Below are positions 16,368-24,516 of a DNA stretch of 64,000 nt, piece after piece. The stretch covers positions 1,860,001-1,924,000 of the forward strand of contig NZ_CP007141.1 of the NCBI RefSeq assembly GCF_000816145.1, written 5' to 3'. The number at the start of each line of letters is the position of its first letter. Position 1 is the first letter of the stretch. The stretch comes from Pseudothermotoga hypogea DSM 11164 = NBRC 106472. Its GTDB lineage: Bacteria; Thermotogota; Thermotogae; Thermotogales; DSM-5069. Below the pieces are notes generated by a model. That model ran no database searches, was not told the DNA's origin, and saw only the letters and a list, made by a program, of their open reading frames with translations. The position numbers and the translations under genes were made by a program.

Positions 16368-17666
16368 TCATTTACCGTACAGTGAAACGTAGTCCTTCAG
16401 TATCTGGTTGCACTGTTTTGCTGCCTCGTCCAGAATCGCTTTGGCAGTCTTTTCGATGTCTGGGCCTTTGTACTGCAATGCTTTTTCGAATGCGGAATCG
16501 ACGACATCCCTTATCGCAACGAAATTGCCCAGTCTCACTCCTTGCGATTCCGGTCTGTTGATACCACTCAGTATCTGCAGGAATGCCGTGAGATAGTTTG
16601 GATGTTCGGAGAACCAACCTTCGTCAAGTAAACCTTTCAACGCACTGTTGCTCGTTGGGAAATAGCCTGTCGACTTGTGCCACTTCTGCGAGACATCCGG
16701 TCTTGCCACGAACTTGAGAAATTCCCAAACGGCCTTGTAATCTTCTTTGGGTTTACCCTTCATCACCCAAAGCGTAGCACCACCGATGACGGAGTTGCCA
16801 CGAGGATAGCCCGGAATTCTTGGGAGGAAAGTTGTGCCAACTTTGAAATTCGCTTTTGCTTCGATCGATCCGAGTGAAGATGTGGACTGAATCAACATTG
16901 CTACCTGACCTGCAATGAAAGCGTTGTTGGCGTTGTACTCCCTGCCACCGTAAATAAGGACACCGTTCTGCGCCCATTTGATCCATTCGCTGAACACCTT
17001 GACACCGAATTCTCTGTTGAAGTAAACCTCCGTGGCCTTGGCCTTCCTTCCATTTTCGTTGTTCGCATAGAACTGAGCGTGCAACGCGTGCATCTGTTCG
17101 AACACCCACGCCGGCCAACCAAAAGCGATACCACCAGGTGCCGCACCAGACTGAACTATTTTCTTACCGTACTCGAAGACCTCGTCGAAAGTCGTGGGCG
17201 GTTTGTTGGGATCTAAGCCTGCTTTCTCGAAAATGTCCTTGTTGTAGTAAAGCATCGCTGTTGATGAGTTGAACGGCATTGAGTAGAGTTTTCCATCCAC
17301 AGAGTAGTAATTGAGTATCGGGACAACAATGTCCCCCCAGTCAAAATTCGGTTCGGCAAGTTCATGGACCGGAACAATCGCGCCACTGTCGAGCATGGTC
17401 TGAAGTCCCACTTCGTAGACCTGAACGATATGTGGGTGCGTGTTGTTCCTGTAAGCTGCTATGGCTTTGGTGAGCGTTTCGGCATAACTTCCAGTGAACA
17501 CGGGTACGACTTCGATGTCCGGGTGGGTCTCGTTGAAGGCTTTCACGATATCTTCGAGAGCCTTGAGGTTCTGACCACTCATCGCATGCCACAGTGTGAT
17601 CGTGGTCTTAGAGAAGACAAGCAGTGCCAGTGCTGCCAGTAAGAGTGCCACCAGCCATTTCTTCAT
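16368..17666 (-). CDS. ABC transporter substrate-binding protein, UgpB-like
   Basis: This extracytoplasmic binding protein of 432 residues has a signal peptide (KKWLVALLLAALALLVFS). The mature part resembles UgpB, the sn-glycerol-3-phosphate receptor, in the region starting TITLWHAMSGQN and in VVPVFTGSYAETLTKAIAAY and HIVQVYEVGLQTML. GGAGGTGAGG is spaced for the ATG used; a GTG 15 bases upstream lies before that site. The gene leads a minus-strand operon with two permeases and a HAD phosphatase. The ligand could be glycerol-3-phosphate or a glycerophosphodiester, but many CUT1 binding proteins of this type bind other sugars. Confidence 0.88.
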   Translation of the reverse strand: MKKWLVALLLAALALLVFSKTTITLWHAMSGQNLKALEDIVKAFNETHPDIEVVPVFTGSYAETLTKAIAAYRNNTHPHIVQVYEVGLQTMLDSGAIVPVHELAEPNFDWGDIVVPILNYYSVDGKLYSMPFNSSTAMLYYNKDIFEKAGLDPNKPPTTFDEVFEYGKKIVQSGAAPGGIAFGWPAWVFEQMHALHAQFYANNENGRKAKATEVYFNREFGVKVFSEWIKWAQNGVLIYGGREYNANNAFIAGQVAMLIQSTSSLGSIEAKANFKVGTTFLPRIPGYPRGNSVIGGATLWVMKGKPKEDYKAVWEFLKFVARPDVSQKWHKSTGYFPTSNSALKGLLDEGWFSEHPNYLTAFLQILSGINRPESQGVRLGNFVAIRDVVDSAFEKALQYKGPDIEKTAKAILDEAAKQCNQILKDYVSLYGK

Positions 17667-17701
17667 GCCCTCACCTCCCACGAATGATTTGAACCAAGAA
17701 T

Positions 17702-17730
17702 ATTGTACAACTTAGAATCGCGAAAGACAA
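17702..17730 (-). promoter_or_regulatory. Promoter of the UgpB-like operon
   Basis: On the minus strand a -35 box TTGTCT (17725-17730) and a -10 box TACAAT (17702-17707) are separated by 17 bp. The palindrome TTGTACAA overlaps the -10 box and a second TGTACA lies at 17733-17738, so the two could bind a repressor. Confidence 0.65.
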
Positions 17731-17953
17731 AATGTACAGTGATTCGGGCATTGTCCGAAATTTTTGATTCAACAAAGTGAGGACTTTTCTTCTCACGTTC
17801 GTTCGAAACGAAAGGTTTTTAAAGATTACTCGCCGTTGTGAATGCACCGACCACTCGGGATAAAAATTGTAAACATGAGATTACCTTTCTCGCAGGGACA
17901 TAAATTCCACAACTGAGGAGGTTTTTCGTCATGTTAATGATGAAAGGGTCGAC

Positions 17954-17983
17954 TTGCTTTTCTAAAGAGTTTAGCTATATAAT
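17954..17983 (+). promoter_or_regulatory. Promoter of the rsmH-ftsI cluster
   Basis: The -35 box TTGCTT (17954-17959) and -10 box TATAAT (17978-17983) are 18 bp apart. The predicted start near 17990 leaves a leader of about 20 bases before the rsmH ATG. An inverted repeat GTGAG / CTCAC lies about 150 bases upstream; nothing else was recognised in the 330-base divergent gap. Confidence 0.6.
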
Positions 17984-18011
17984 ACAAAAGAAAGTCAGCG
18001 GAGCGGATTGG

Positions 18012-18884
18012 ATGGATATCGTTCATGTTCCTGTTTTGGTGAAAGAGGTCCTTGAGTTTTTCAAAAACATCGAAGGTGTGTTCCTTGATTGTACCGTGGG
18101 TTTGGGTGGACATGCCGAGGCGATATTGAGCAAGATTCCCAACAGTGTCGTTGTGGGATTGGACGTGGATGAAGAAGCTTTGGATCTGGCAAAGAAGAGG
18201 CTCGAGCGATTCGTACTCGCGGGGCGTGTCAAACTGTTCAAGAGCTCGTATGTGGATGCGGTAGAGGTTCTGAAGAATCTTGGTTTTGATCATGTTGATG
18301 CCATTTTGATGGATCTCGGAGTTTCGTCAATGCAACTGGAAAAAGCGGAGCGAGGTTTCTCGTTCAACAGAGATGGACCGCTCGACATGAGAATGGACAA
18401 ACGACAGAGTCTGACGGCGTACGAGATAGTGAACTCGTGGGATGAAGAGGACCTGAGCAGGATCATATTCGAGTACGGCGAAGAAAAGAGATACGCACGA
18501 CGTATCGCAAGGTTCATAGTTCGCAACAGACCCATACAGACAACGAAGCAATTGGTTGAAGTTCTTGCCAGAGCCATTCCGAACAAACACAGTAGAAAAA
18601 GACATTTCGCGACCAGAGTGTTTCAAGCGATAAGAATAGCTGTGAACTTTGAGCTTGAGAATTTGAAGAAATTTCTCGCTCAGGCTCCAGAGCTTTTGAG
18701 ACCGGGCGGTAGGATTGCGATCGTGTCGTTCCACTCTTTGGAAGACAGGATCGTCAAAGAGTTCTTCAGGAACGAGCCGAAGTTAAAACAACTGACGAAG
18801 AGGCCGATAACACCAAGTGAATCCGAGATAGCGTTGAACCCAAGAGCCAGGAGTGCCAAGTTGAGAGTAGCGGAGCGGGTGTGA
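18012..18884 (+). CDS. rsmH: 16S rRNA (cytosine-1402-N4)-methyltransferase RsmH (MraW)
   Basis: RsmH methylates N4 of C1402 in 16S rRNA and is usually the head of the division and cell-wall cluster. The 290-residue protein begins MDIVHVPVLVKEV, and carries the SAM motif FLDCTVGLGGHAEAIL, the MDLGVSSMQL motif and the C-terminal SFHSLEDRIVKEFF. An ATG at 17931 would add 27 unusual residues and has its own GGAGG, but it lies upstream of the predicted promoter, so the internal ATG is preferred. mraZ, which often comes before rsmH, is absent here. An FtsL-like gene follows 15 bases later. Confidence 0.93.
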   Translation: MDIVHVPVLVKEVLEFFKNIEGVFLDCTVGLGGHAEAILSKIPNSVVVGLDVDEEALDLAKKRLERFVLAGRVKLFKSSYVDAVEVLKNLGFDHVDAILMDLGVSSMQLEKAERGFSFNRDGPLDMRMDKRQSLTAYEIVNSWDEEDLSRIIFEYGEEKRYARRIARFIVRNRPIQTTKQLVEVLARAIPNKHSRKRHFATRVFQAIRIAVNFELENLKKFLAQAPELLRPGGRIAIVSFHSLEDRIVKEFFRNEPKLKQLTKRPITPSESEIALNPRARSAKLRVAERV

Positions 18885-18899
18885 GAGGAGGGGGGAGGT

Positions 18900-19187
18900 T
18901 TGACCCCTGCAAGATCAATAGCGAAGCGGAGGAGTCGCGCGGTTGAACGCACTTTGTCTCTGTACCTCGTGAGGCTCGTCTTGATAGGTGCCTTCCTTGC
19001 GATTATACTTGTGGCCACACTTCCGATGGTGAGATTGACGCACACCGTGGCAAACTTGTCCAGGGAAAACAGAGTTCTACAGATGCGCATCCTTGAACGT
19101 GAGCAGCAGTTGAACCAGTTACAGGCTGAACTGATACTGCTGATGTCCTCACGAGAGGTGATCAGTCCGAGATCTGATGGGCAATAA
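18900..19187 (+). CDS. FtsL-like small division protein
   Basis: This 95-residue protein has a basic N-terminus, one membrane helix (about residues 22-42) and a heptad-rich coiled coil (NLSRENRVLQMRILEREQQL). Its size, topology and place between rsmH and a transpeptidase gene match FtsL, which bridges the divisome across the membrane with FtsB and FtsQ. FtsL is poorly conserved, so context carries most of the call. The start is TTG behind AGGAGGGGGG. It overlaps the next gene by 11 bases, so translation is coupled. Confidence 0.72.
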   Translation: MTPARSIAKRRSRAVERTLSLYLVRLVLIGAFLAIILVATLPMVRLTHTVANLSRENRVLQMRILEREQQLNQLQAELILLMSSREVISPRSDGQ

Positions 19188-20967
19188 GTTAGTATCAAAC
19201 CGATTGAAATTCTTGATCTTCACCTTCCTCTTCTTCTCGGTGGGTTCTTTTGTGTTGCTCTCGCTGAGAAGTTCACATTTTCGTGTTGGACCAGTCTGGA
19301 CGATCCGAATTCCCGCCTCGAGGGGTAAGATTCTTGACGCTCAGGGTAGGCTCTGCGCGTACGACGGGTTCGTCAGCGTAGCATATCTGGACATCGATTA
19401 TCTGAAGAGTGCAAATCTGGATCGACTCAAACCGCATCTGGAACTTTTGTTGAAAAATTTCAACGTTGGCAAAACGGCCCAGGACGTTTTTGCGAGCCGG
19501 CAGAGATTTCTCAGACTCGGCGAAGCGACATCCCGAGATGAGATCCTAAGGTTGATACCCACAGAGTTGCTTCCCTACGTATCGATCGAACTTGAACCGC
19601 GAAGAAAGAGATTCACCGATTTCGGCATCGATAAGATCTTGGGCACGGTCATCGGCAATCGTGGAGTAGGTGGCGTGGAGGAAGCACTGGATTCACAGCT
19701 ACGGGGCAAGAAAGATGGTAGGGCTTTCTTGCGCTTTTCTGGATTCGTAACACTCTCACCCAAACTGGAATCGCTCAGAGAACCAATAGACGGAAAGGAC
19801 ATTCGATTGACGATAGATATGGAGTTTCAGCGTACATGTTACGAAGAGATTCTCAAGGCGAGGGAACAGAACCAAGCGGTCAGTGTTGGGGCCATAGTCA
19901 TGGAAACAAAAACTGGAAGAATCAGGGCCATGGTAACGACGAGAAGCTGGAACGACGCGGTACTTGGTTATTTTGAACCTGGCTCGTCTTTAAAACCCAT
20001 CGTTTACGCGATTGCGTTAGAGAGCGGTGTGATTAGCGGTGAAGAGACTTTCAACTGCACCGGGCAGATAAAGCCCGTCCCGGAAGTTGACGTAGTCGTG
20101 CGAGACATCGACGTGCATGGCGTCGTGAGCGTGAGTGAGGCGTTGATTCATTCTTGCAACAGTGCGACGATAATGATCGCCAAACGCATTAAAGAGCAAC
20201 TGGGCGACGAAGTGTACTACGAGTGGCTCAAAAGGTTCGGATTTGGTGAGAAAACCAACATCGAGATAGCTGGGGAAATACCCGGGGTGCTCAGAAAACC
20301 AAGCCAGTGGTCAAAGATAGATTTCGCGATGGTGAGCATTGGTCAGGGTATAGGAACACCACCTGTGCAGTTCTTAGCGGCGTTCAACGTGCTGGCAAAC
20401 TCTGGAAAATACGTCAAACCAACGATCGTCGAGGGTGGATCAGTGGAGGAAAAACGTGTCATCAGCGAGAGAACGAGTGATTTCATCCGCAAAGCTTTGC
20501 ATCGCGTTGTTCTCGAAGGGACCGGTAAGCGTGCTGACGTGTTCGAGGTGAGCGTGGCAGGTAAAACGGGAACCGCACAGAAGCTCGTGGGTGGAAAGGA
20601 CAAAGACAGGTACTTCTCCATTTTCGTGGGTTACTTTCCGGCCGAAGATCCTCTCTACACGATTCTGGTCTACATAGACGAACCCTCGGCAGGTGCATAT
20701 CTGGCAGGGGAAGTCGCCGCCCCGGTGTTCGCGGCGATAGTGAAGAGAATACTTCAGATCAGAAAGGAACATCCTTTGAAAGTTGTGGCGACTGTTATGC
20801 CAGATCTGAGAGGTCTGACGTTACGTGACGCCTTGCTGATACTGGAGCAAATAGGAATCAGAAAAGAAGACATCAGGTACGAAGGCGTGGGTACAGTGAA
20901 AGAACAGTATCCAGAGCCCGGTGCGATCGATTTCAGAGATAAAAGGATCTTTCTGAAACTACAATGA
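19177..20967 (+). CDS. ftsI: Division transpeptidase, penicillin-binding protein 2/FtsI family with PASTA domain
   Basis: This is a class B penicillin-binding protein of 596 residues that cross-links septal peptidoglycan outside the membrane. It has one N-terminal membrane anchor (residues ~10-30), a pedestal domain beginning RIPASRGKILDAQGR, and the transpeptidase motifs SSLK in FEPGSSLKPIVYA, SCN in LIHSCNSATIM and KTG in VAGKTGTAQK. A C-terminal PASTA domain (~530-596, MPDLRGLTLRDALLILEQ) is like that of SpoVD/Pbp2x proteins. The usual next genes (murE, mraY) do not follow; a TnpB element lies directly downstream. Confidence 0.92.
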   Translation: MGNKLVSNRLKFLIFTFLFFSVGSFVLLSLRSSHFRVGPVWTIRIPASRGKILDAQGRLCAYDGFVSVAYLDIDYLKSANLDRLKPHLELLLKNFNVGKTAQDVFASRQRFLRLGEATSRDEILRLIPTELLPYVSIELEPRRKRFTDFGIDKILGTVIGNRGVGGVEEALDSQLRGKKDGRAFLRFSGFVTLSPKLESLREPIDGKDIRLTIDMEFQRTCYEEILKAREQNQAVSVGAIVMETKTGRIRAMVTTRSWNDAVLGYFEPGSSLKPIVYAIALESGVISGEETFNCTGQIKPVPEVDVVVRDIDVHGVVSVSEALIHSCNSATIMIAKRIKEQLGDEVYYEWLKRFGFGEKTNIEIAGEIPGVLRKPSQWSKIDFAMVSIGQGIGTPPVQFLAAFNVLANSGKYVKPTIVEGGSVEEKRVISERTSDFIRKALHRVVLEGTGKRADVFEVSVAGKTGTAQKLVGGKDKDRYFSIFVGYFPAEDPLYTILVYIDEPSAGAYLAGEVAAPVFAAIVKRILQIRKEHPLKVVATVMPDLRGLTLRDALLILEQIGIRKEDIRYEGVGTVKEQYPEPGAIDFRDKRIFLKLQ

Positions 20968-20992
20968 CAGAAAATAGTGTTCCGCAAGCCCT

Positions 20993-21007
20993 TCTCCTTC
21001 AGGGGAT
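20993..21007 (+). repeat. Left-end copy of a 15-base element repeat
   Basis: TCTCCTTCAGGGGAT occurs here and again at 22267-22281. The left copy is followed by GGGTAAGGAG, so CTCCTT can pair with AAGGAG to form an end hairpin. Confidence 0.7.
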
Positions 21008-21062
21008 GGGTAAGGAGCTTGTTCGTTATTAGCATGTGTTATAAATTGTATAGGGCGAAACA

Positions 21063-22247
21063 ATGTCAAGATATATAGTCAGAACTTACAAAGTGCCTGT
21101 TCCGAGAGAATTGTATCCTCTGTGTTCTGAGCTGAACAGGCTCGCTGGTCGAATCTACAACAAAACCATGTCGCTGGTCAAGAAAGTAAAAAGCAAGAAA
21201 GGTTTCTGGCTTTCACCAGGAGCAGCACAAAAATATATCCTGCGTTGGAGTAGCACTATCAATATCCATACCCATTCCAAACAGGCTATAGTTCAGCAAT
21301 ACTTTCAGGCGCTTAACAGTTACTTTACTGCAGGCAAGACAAACCCACAGTTGAGACCACCACATAAGAAGAAAAGGTTTATGCCGTTCATCTGGAAAGA
21401 TACTGCTATAAAACTTTCACCAGAAGGGGTTCTGAAACTTTCAATGGGTAGTAGTCAAAAGCCAATTTTGATACAAACGACACTGCCAGCCGGTACAACA
21501 ATTAGGCAAGTAAGACTTGTGTATGAGGCTGAGAAATATTATCTTCACCTTGCAATAGAGGTGAAGAATGAGCATGAGGAGAAACAGTCTGTTGAAGTTA
21601 TGTCTGTAGACCTTGGCATACTCCGTCCAATAACTTGCTTTGATGGCTCTGAAGTGGTCTCGTATCACGGTGGTATTCTCAACAGTCTAATCAGATATCG
21701 CAATAAGAAGTTGGCAGACTTTCAGCAAACGTTAAGCAAATGCAAGAAAGGTTCCAAGAGGTATAGAAAACTGTTGAAAGCAAAGCAGCGAATGCTGAAA
21801 CGAACAAAGCATCAAATAACGGACATACTGCACAAGATAACCAGCAACTTTCTTGGCATATGTGCACAAAGAAAGATTGCAACCATCATGATTGGCGATG
21901 TCACAAACATTCGAGAGCGTGTAGAAGGGAACGATAACTTTAATCAAAAAGTTCATCAGTGGTGTTTCAGAAAGATGGTGGACATGATAACCTACAAAGC
22001 ACAGCTACTGGGGATTCAGGTCTGTCCTGTATGTGGTAGCAAGAATCATGCGGTTGGTCGCAACTATGAGTGTAAAAGTTGTGGATTTAGGTATCACAGG
22101 GACGGAGTAGGAGCGATAAACATCTGGCAGAGGTATCTTGGGAAGAAGTTCCAAGTAGTAGCGGGATTGGCACCCGTCAGAGGTGTAAGGTTCAAACCAC
22201 ACCTCTGTGGCCATGGAGTATCAAACGCTCCGTGGAAGGCAGCCTAA
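21063..22247 (+). CDS. tnpB: TnpB, IS200/IS605 family RNA-guided nuclease homologue, likely impaired
   Basis: This protein of 394 residues is homologous to TnpB, the RuvC nuclease ancestral to Cas12. RuvC-I is intact, with D183 in VMSVDLGILRP, and RuvC-III has D347 in RYHRDGVGAINIW. The zinc ribbon cysteines are C321, C324, C337 and C340. At RuvC-II the usual glutamate is replaced: the motif reads IMIGDVTNIRE, with G278 where E is expected. The segment between GIQ and VCPVCG also lacks about a dozen residues, usually containing TS and in some TnpBs a relocated glutamate. The frame is open, but cleavage activity is doubtful. Confidence 0.9.
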   Translation: MSRYIVRTYKVPVPRELYPLCSELNRLAGRIYNKTMSLVKKVKSKKGFWLSPGAAQKYILRWSSTINIHTHSKQAIVQQYFQALNSYFTAGKTNPQLRPPHKKKRFMPFIWKDTAIKLSPEGVLKLSMGSSQKPILIQTTLPAGTTIRQVRLVYEAEKYYLHLAIEVKNEHEEKQSVEVMSVDLGILRPITCFDGSEVVSYHGGILNSLIRYRNKKLADFQQTLSKCKKGSKRYRKLLKAKQRMLKRTKHQITDILHKITSNFLGICAQRKIATIMIGDVTNIRERVEGNDNFNQKVHQWCFRKMVDMITYKAQLLGIQVCPVCGSKNHAVGRNYECKSCGFRYHRDGVGAINIWQRYLGKKFQVVAGLAPVRGVRFKPHLCGHGVSNAPWKAA

Positions 22248-22266
22248 TGAGCTGCTAAGAATCCCA

Positions 22267-22281
22267 TCTCCTTCAGGGGAT
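22267..22281 (+). repeat. Right-end copy of the 15-base element repeat
   Basis: This is a direct copy of 20993-21007. With flanking bases it can fold as CCCATCTCC facing GGGGATTGGG. In such elements this region also forms the 3' end of the guide (omega) RNA. Confidence 0.7.
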
Positions 22282-22330
22282 TGGGAGTGTCAAGTAGTCA
22301 ACGTGATAGAATCTAAGTCGAGGTGCTTCG

Positions 22331-22936
22331 GTGAATCTGGAGACGCTTTTCAGACAGATCGTGACAGGATTCTTGGCCGTGGTTTTGACGATCGTACCAC
22401 GCGAGTATTTCAAGGCGAGGCTGGCGGTCAGGCTGGGTGATCAAACGCCTGCGAAGGTTGGACGCACCAGCTTGAATCCTTTTGTTCATCTCGATCCGAT
22501 CGGTACTCTGGCCTTCATCTTTCTCAACTTTGGTTGGTCCCGCCCTGTTCCGGTTAGACCATGGAATTTGAGAAAGAGAAGAAAGCATTTCCTTCTGGTG
22601 TCCTTAACTGGCCCGGCGATAGGAATGGTTTGTTTTCTCCTGTATGGTGTTTTTGCAAGATTCTTGAACAATTCCGAGTTGGTCTTCGAGACGCTCAGCA
22701 AAGCTGCGAGGTTCAGTCTGACCTATGCACTGTTTTCCCTCTTTCCCATACCACCCTTAGACGGTTCGAGAATACTCGGTGCACTGTTGCCTGAGAGTTA
22801 CACCGAATGGTACTTGAAGTACGAAGTTTACGGTGTTCTCTTCATGCTGGCATTGCTTTTTCTGTGGATCATGCCGTTGATCATGAATCCGTTCGTGAAG
22901 TTCATTGAAAAACTGACGATCATCTTCACAGGTTGA
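22331..22936 (+). CDS. M50 (site-2 protease-like) membrane protein without the HExxH motif
   Basis: This 201-residue protein follows the plan of short bacterial site-2 proteases. After the first helix comes ARLAVRLGDQTPAKVGRTSLNP, then VHLDPIGTL, and the third-helix motif FPIPPLDGSRIL, with D144 of the LDG zinc ligand kept. In active enzymes HExxH precedes the LGD region. Here it reads REYFK (R24-K28): the glutamate is kept but both zinc-binding histidines are lost. It is therefore probably a pseudoprotease. The GTG start follows GAGGTG. A TGATAGAAT extended -10 lies about 30 bases upstream, beyond the TnpB element. Confidence 0.8.
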   Translation: MNLETLFRQIVTGFLAVVLTIVPREYFKARLAVRLGDQTPAKVGRTSLNPFVHLDPIGTLAFIFLNFGWSRPVPVRPWNLRKRRKHFLLVSLTGPAIGMVCFLLYGVFARFLNNSELVFETLSKAARFSLTYALFSLFPIPPLDGSRILGALLPESYTEWYLKYEVYGVLFMLALLFLWIMPLIMNPFVKFIEKLTIIFTG

Positions 22937-22948
22937 AAGGAGCAGTAA

Positions 22949-23440
22949 ATGATGTTGTTCATCAAGTATCCAGTGTCACTGAATGTGGTCAGAAAACTGA
23001 AAGCGTCAGATCAGATCGTTTTCACGGGAAGGTTCGTCATCTTGGGTGAAGCAGCCTTTCAACGGATCATCAACTACGAGCGTGCCGAGGGATTGATACC
23101 GGATTTCATCAAGAATGAACTCATCTGTCTTGGCCGCATCGAGCAAAGTTTTGTGAAACCGATTCCTTCAAAGAGCTGTGAGCAGTTCCTGGAAAAGGCA
23201 TTTCTGTATGGTGCAGTGTCTGTGATAGCATTCGACACGAATTTGAACGAGACCACGTTCAGGAGGTTCTCTCGAGTACTCTTCGTCCCGGAGTCCGAGA
23301 TTCGTCCAATCTCTGAGAGAATTCTCGCATACTCAGACCTCGATCAGGATGCCGTGTACGAGGTCGAAGTGGAACGACTCGTGATGCGCGTGGCGATAGA
23401 CAGCAAAGGAAACAAAACGTCATTGGAGGTTCGAAAATGA
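22949..23440 (+). CDS. Orphan protein resembling the fumarase beta-subunit domain
   Basis: The function is not known. The 163-residue protein has the layout of the C-terminal (beta) domain of class I fumarase/tartrate dehydratase. An early VRKLKASDQIVFTGRFV matches the family's GD-V-x-L-S-G region, and a late YEVEVERLVMRVAIDSKGN matches the family's end. The catalytic Arg-Asp-x-x-His stretch after the first strand is replaced by LGEAAFQRI, and no alpha subunit is nearby, so hydratase activity is unlikely. AAAGGAG is spaced six bases before the ATG. It overlaps the epimerase start as ATGA. Confidence 0.65.
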   Translation: MMLFIKYPVSLNVVRKLKASDQIVFTGRFVILGEAAFQRIINYERAEGLIPDFIKNELICLGRIEQSFVKPIPSKSCEQFLEKAFLYGAVSVIAFDTNLNETTFRRFSRVLFVPESEIRPISERILAYSDLDQDAVYEVEVERLVMRVAIDSKGNKTSLEVRK

Positions 23441-24516
23441 AGTACTGCTTTGTGTTCGGTACCAGGCCAGAGGTGATAAAGGTCGCACCCGTGTACAAGT
23501 TTTTCATCGAAAAGAACGAAGAAGCGTTCATCGTGGCAACGGCACAGCACAGAGAGATGATGGACACGATGATGAACGTGTTTGGCATAGAAGCAAAGTA
23601 CGATCTTAACGTGATGACGCACGATCAAACGCTCGACAGCGTTGTTGCAAGCATCATGCAAAGACTGCCACCAATTCTGCAACGAGAAAGACCAGATATT
23701 CTGTTTGTTCAGGGAGATACGACGACCGCGATGAGTTGTGCGATCTGTGCATTTCATTCGAAAGTTCAGGTGGCGCACATCGAGGCAGGCTTGAGAAGCC
23801 ATGATCTCTACGATCCGTTTCCTGAGGAGATGAACAGGAGAGTCATCGATGTTGTCAGCACTTATCTGTTCGCGCCGACGGAGAAAGCGAGAGATAACCT
23901 GATCAAAGAAGGTATAGCAGAGGATCGCATCTACACGGTTGGTAACACCGTGGTTGACGCTTTGAAGATGATAACAAACAGCTTCGATCTACCACAGATG
24001 AGATCCCGGATCGTTCCTTTCGAAAGATATATTCTGTTGACTTTGCACAGGCGGGAGAACATAGGCGAGAGGATGGTGTCGATACTCTCGGCTGTCGCGA
24101 AATTTGCCGAAGAGAGAAACATCCACGTTGTGTTGCCTGTGCACAAGAATCCCAATGTCAGACGAATCGTTTTCGACACCGTGGGGTCTAATCCACACTT
24201 CAAATTGATCGAACCTGTTGATTACGTTTCCTTCCTCGCGCTATTGGAAGGCTGCTGGTTTGTGGTCACCGATTCCGGTGGGGTCCAGGAAGAAGCACCG
24301 TCGTTCGGTAAGTTCGTTGTGGTCGCCAGGCGCACGACGGAAAGACCTGAACTCATAGAGTCGGGATTTGGAATACTTGCGGGGACCGAGGAGAACTCGA
24401 TACACGAGGCTATGGTTTCAGCGAGCGAGACGAAACTCGATACTGCGGAAAATCCCTTTGGTGATGGGAAAACTTCTGAGCGAATCTGGCGCATCGTGAG
24501 AGGTGTTTCACAGTGA
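23437..24516 (+). CDS. wecB: UDP-N-acetylglucosamine 2-epimerase (WecB/WbpI family)
   Basis: This 359-residue enzyme belongs to the non-hydrolysing UDP-GlcNAc 2-epimerase family. It has GTRPEVIKVAPV at the start, the region VQGDTTTAMSCAICAF, HIEAGLRSHD, FPEEMNRR and the C-terminal TDSGGVQEEAPSFGK. It would make UDP-ManNAc for surface polysaccharide. The downstream gene resembles the WbpB/WlbA dehydrogenase, so the enzyme may act as WbpI on a UDP-diacetamido-uronic acid. Both flanking genes overlap it by four bases, giving a tightly coupled unit with an orphan fumarase-like gene. Confidence 0.9.
   Translation: MKYCFVFGTRPEVIKVAPVYKFFIEKNEEAFIVATAQHREMMDTMMNVFGIEAKYDLNVMTHDQTLDSVVASIMQRLPPILQRERPDILFVQGDTTTAMSCAICAFHSKVQVAHIEAGLRSHDLYDPFPEEMNRRVIDVVSTYLFAPTEKARDNLIKEGIAEDRIYTVGNTVVDALKMITNSFDLPQMRSRIVPFERYILLTLHRRENIGERMVSILSAVAKFAEERNIHVVLPVHKNPNVRRIVFDTVGSNPHFKLIEPVDYVSFLALLEGCWFVVTDSGGVQEEAPSFGKFVVVARRTTERPELIESGFGILAGTEENSIHEAMVSASETKLDTAENPFGDGKTSERIWRIVRGVSQ

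Larger units (their letters stand above)
20985..22290 (+). mobile_element. IS200/IS605-type element carrying only tnpB
   Basis: The element holds a tnpB gene and no tnpA, so it is non-autonomous and would need a Y1 transposase supplied in trans. Both ends carry the same 15-base core (20993-21007 and 22267-22281) inside hairpin-forming sequence, as expected for subterminal hairpins. It sits between the division gene ftsI and an M50-like gene. Exact boundaries cannot be fixed without an empty site. Confidence 0.75.

Noticed and set aside
20968-22330. CRISPR-like repeats around the TnpB gene
   Set aside because: There are only two copies of the 15-base sequence, one at each end of the element, with a gene between them; no spaced array exists here or elsewhere in the window.
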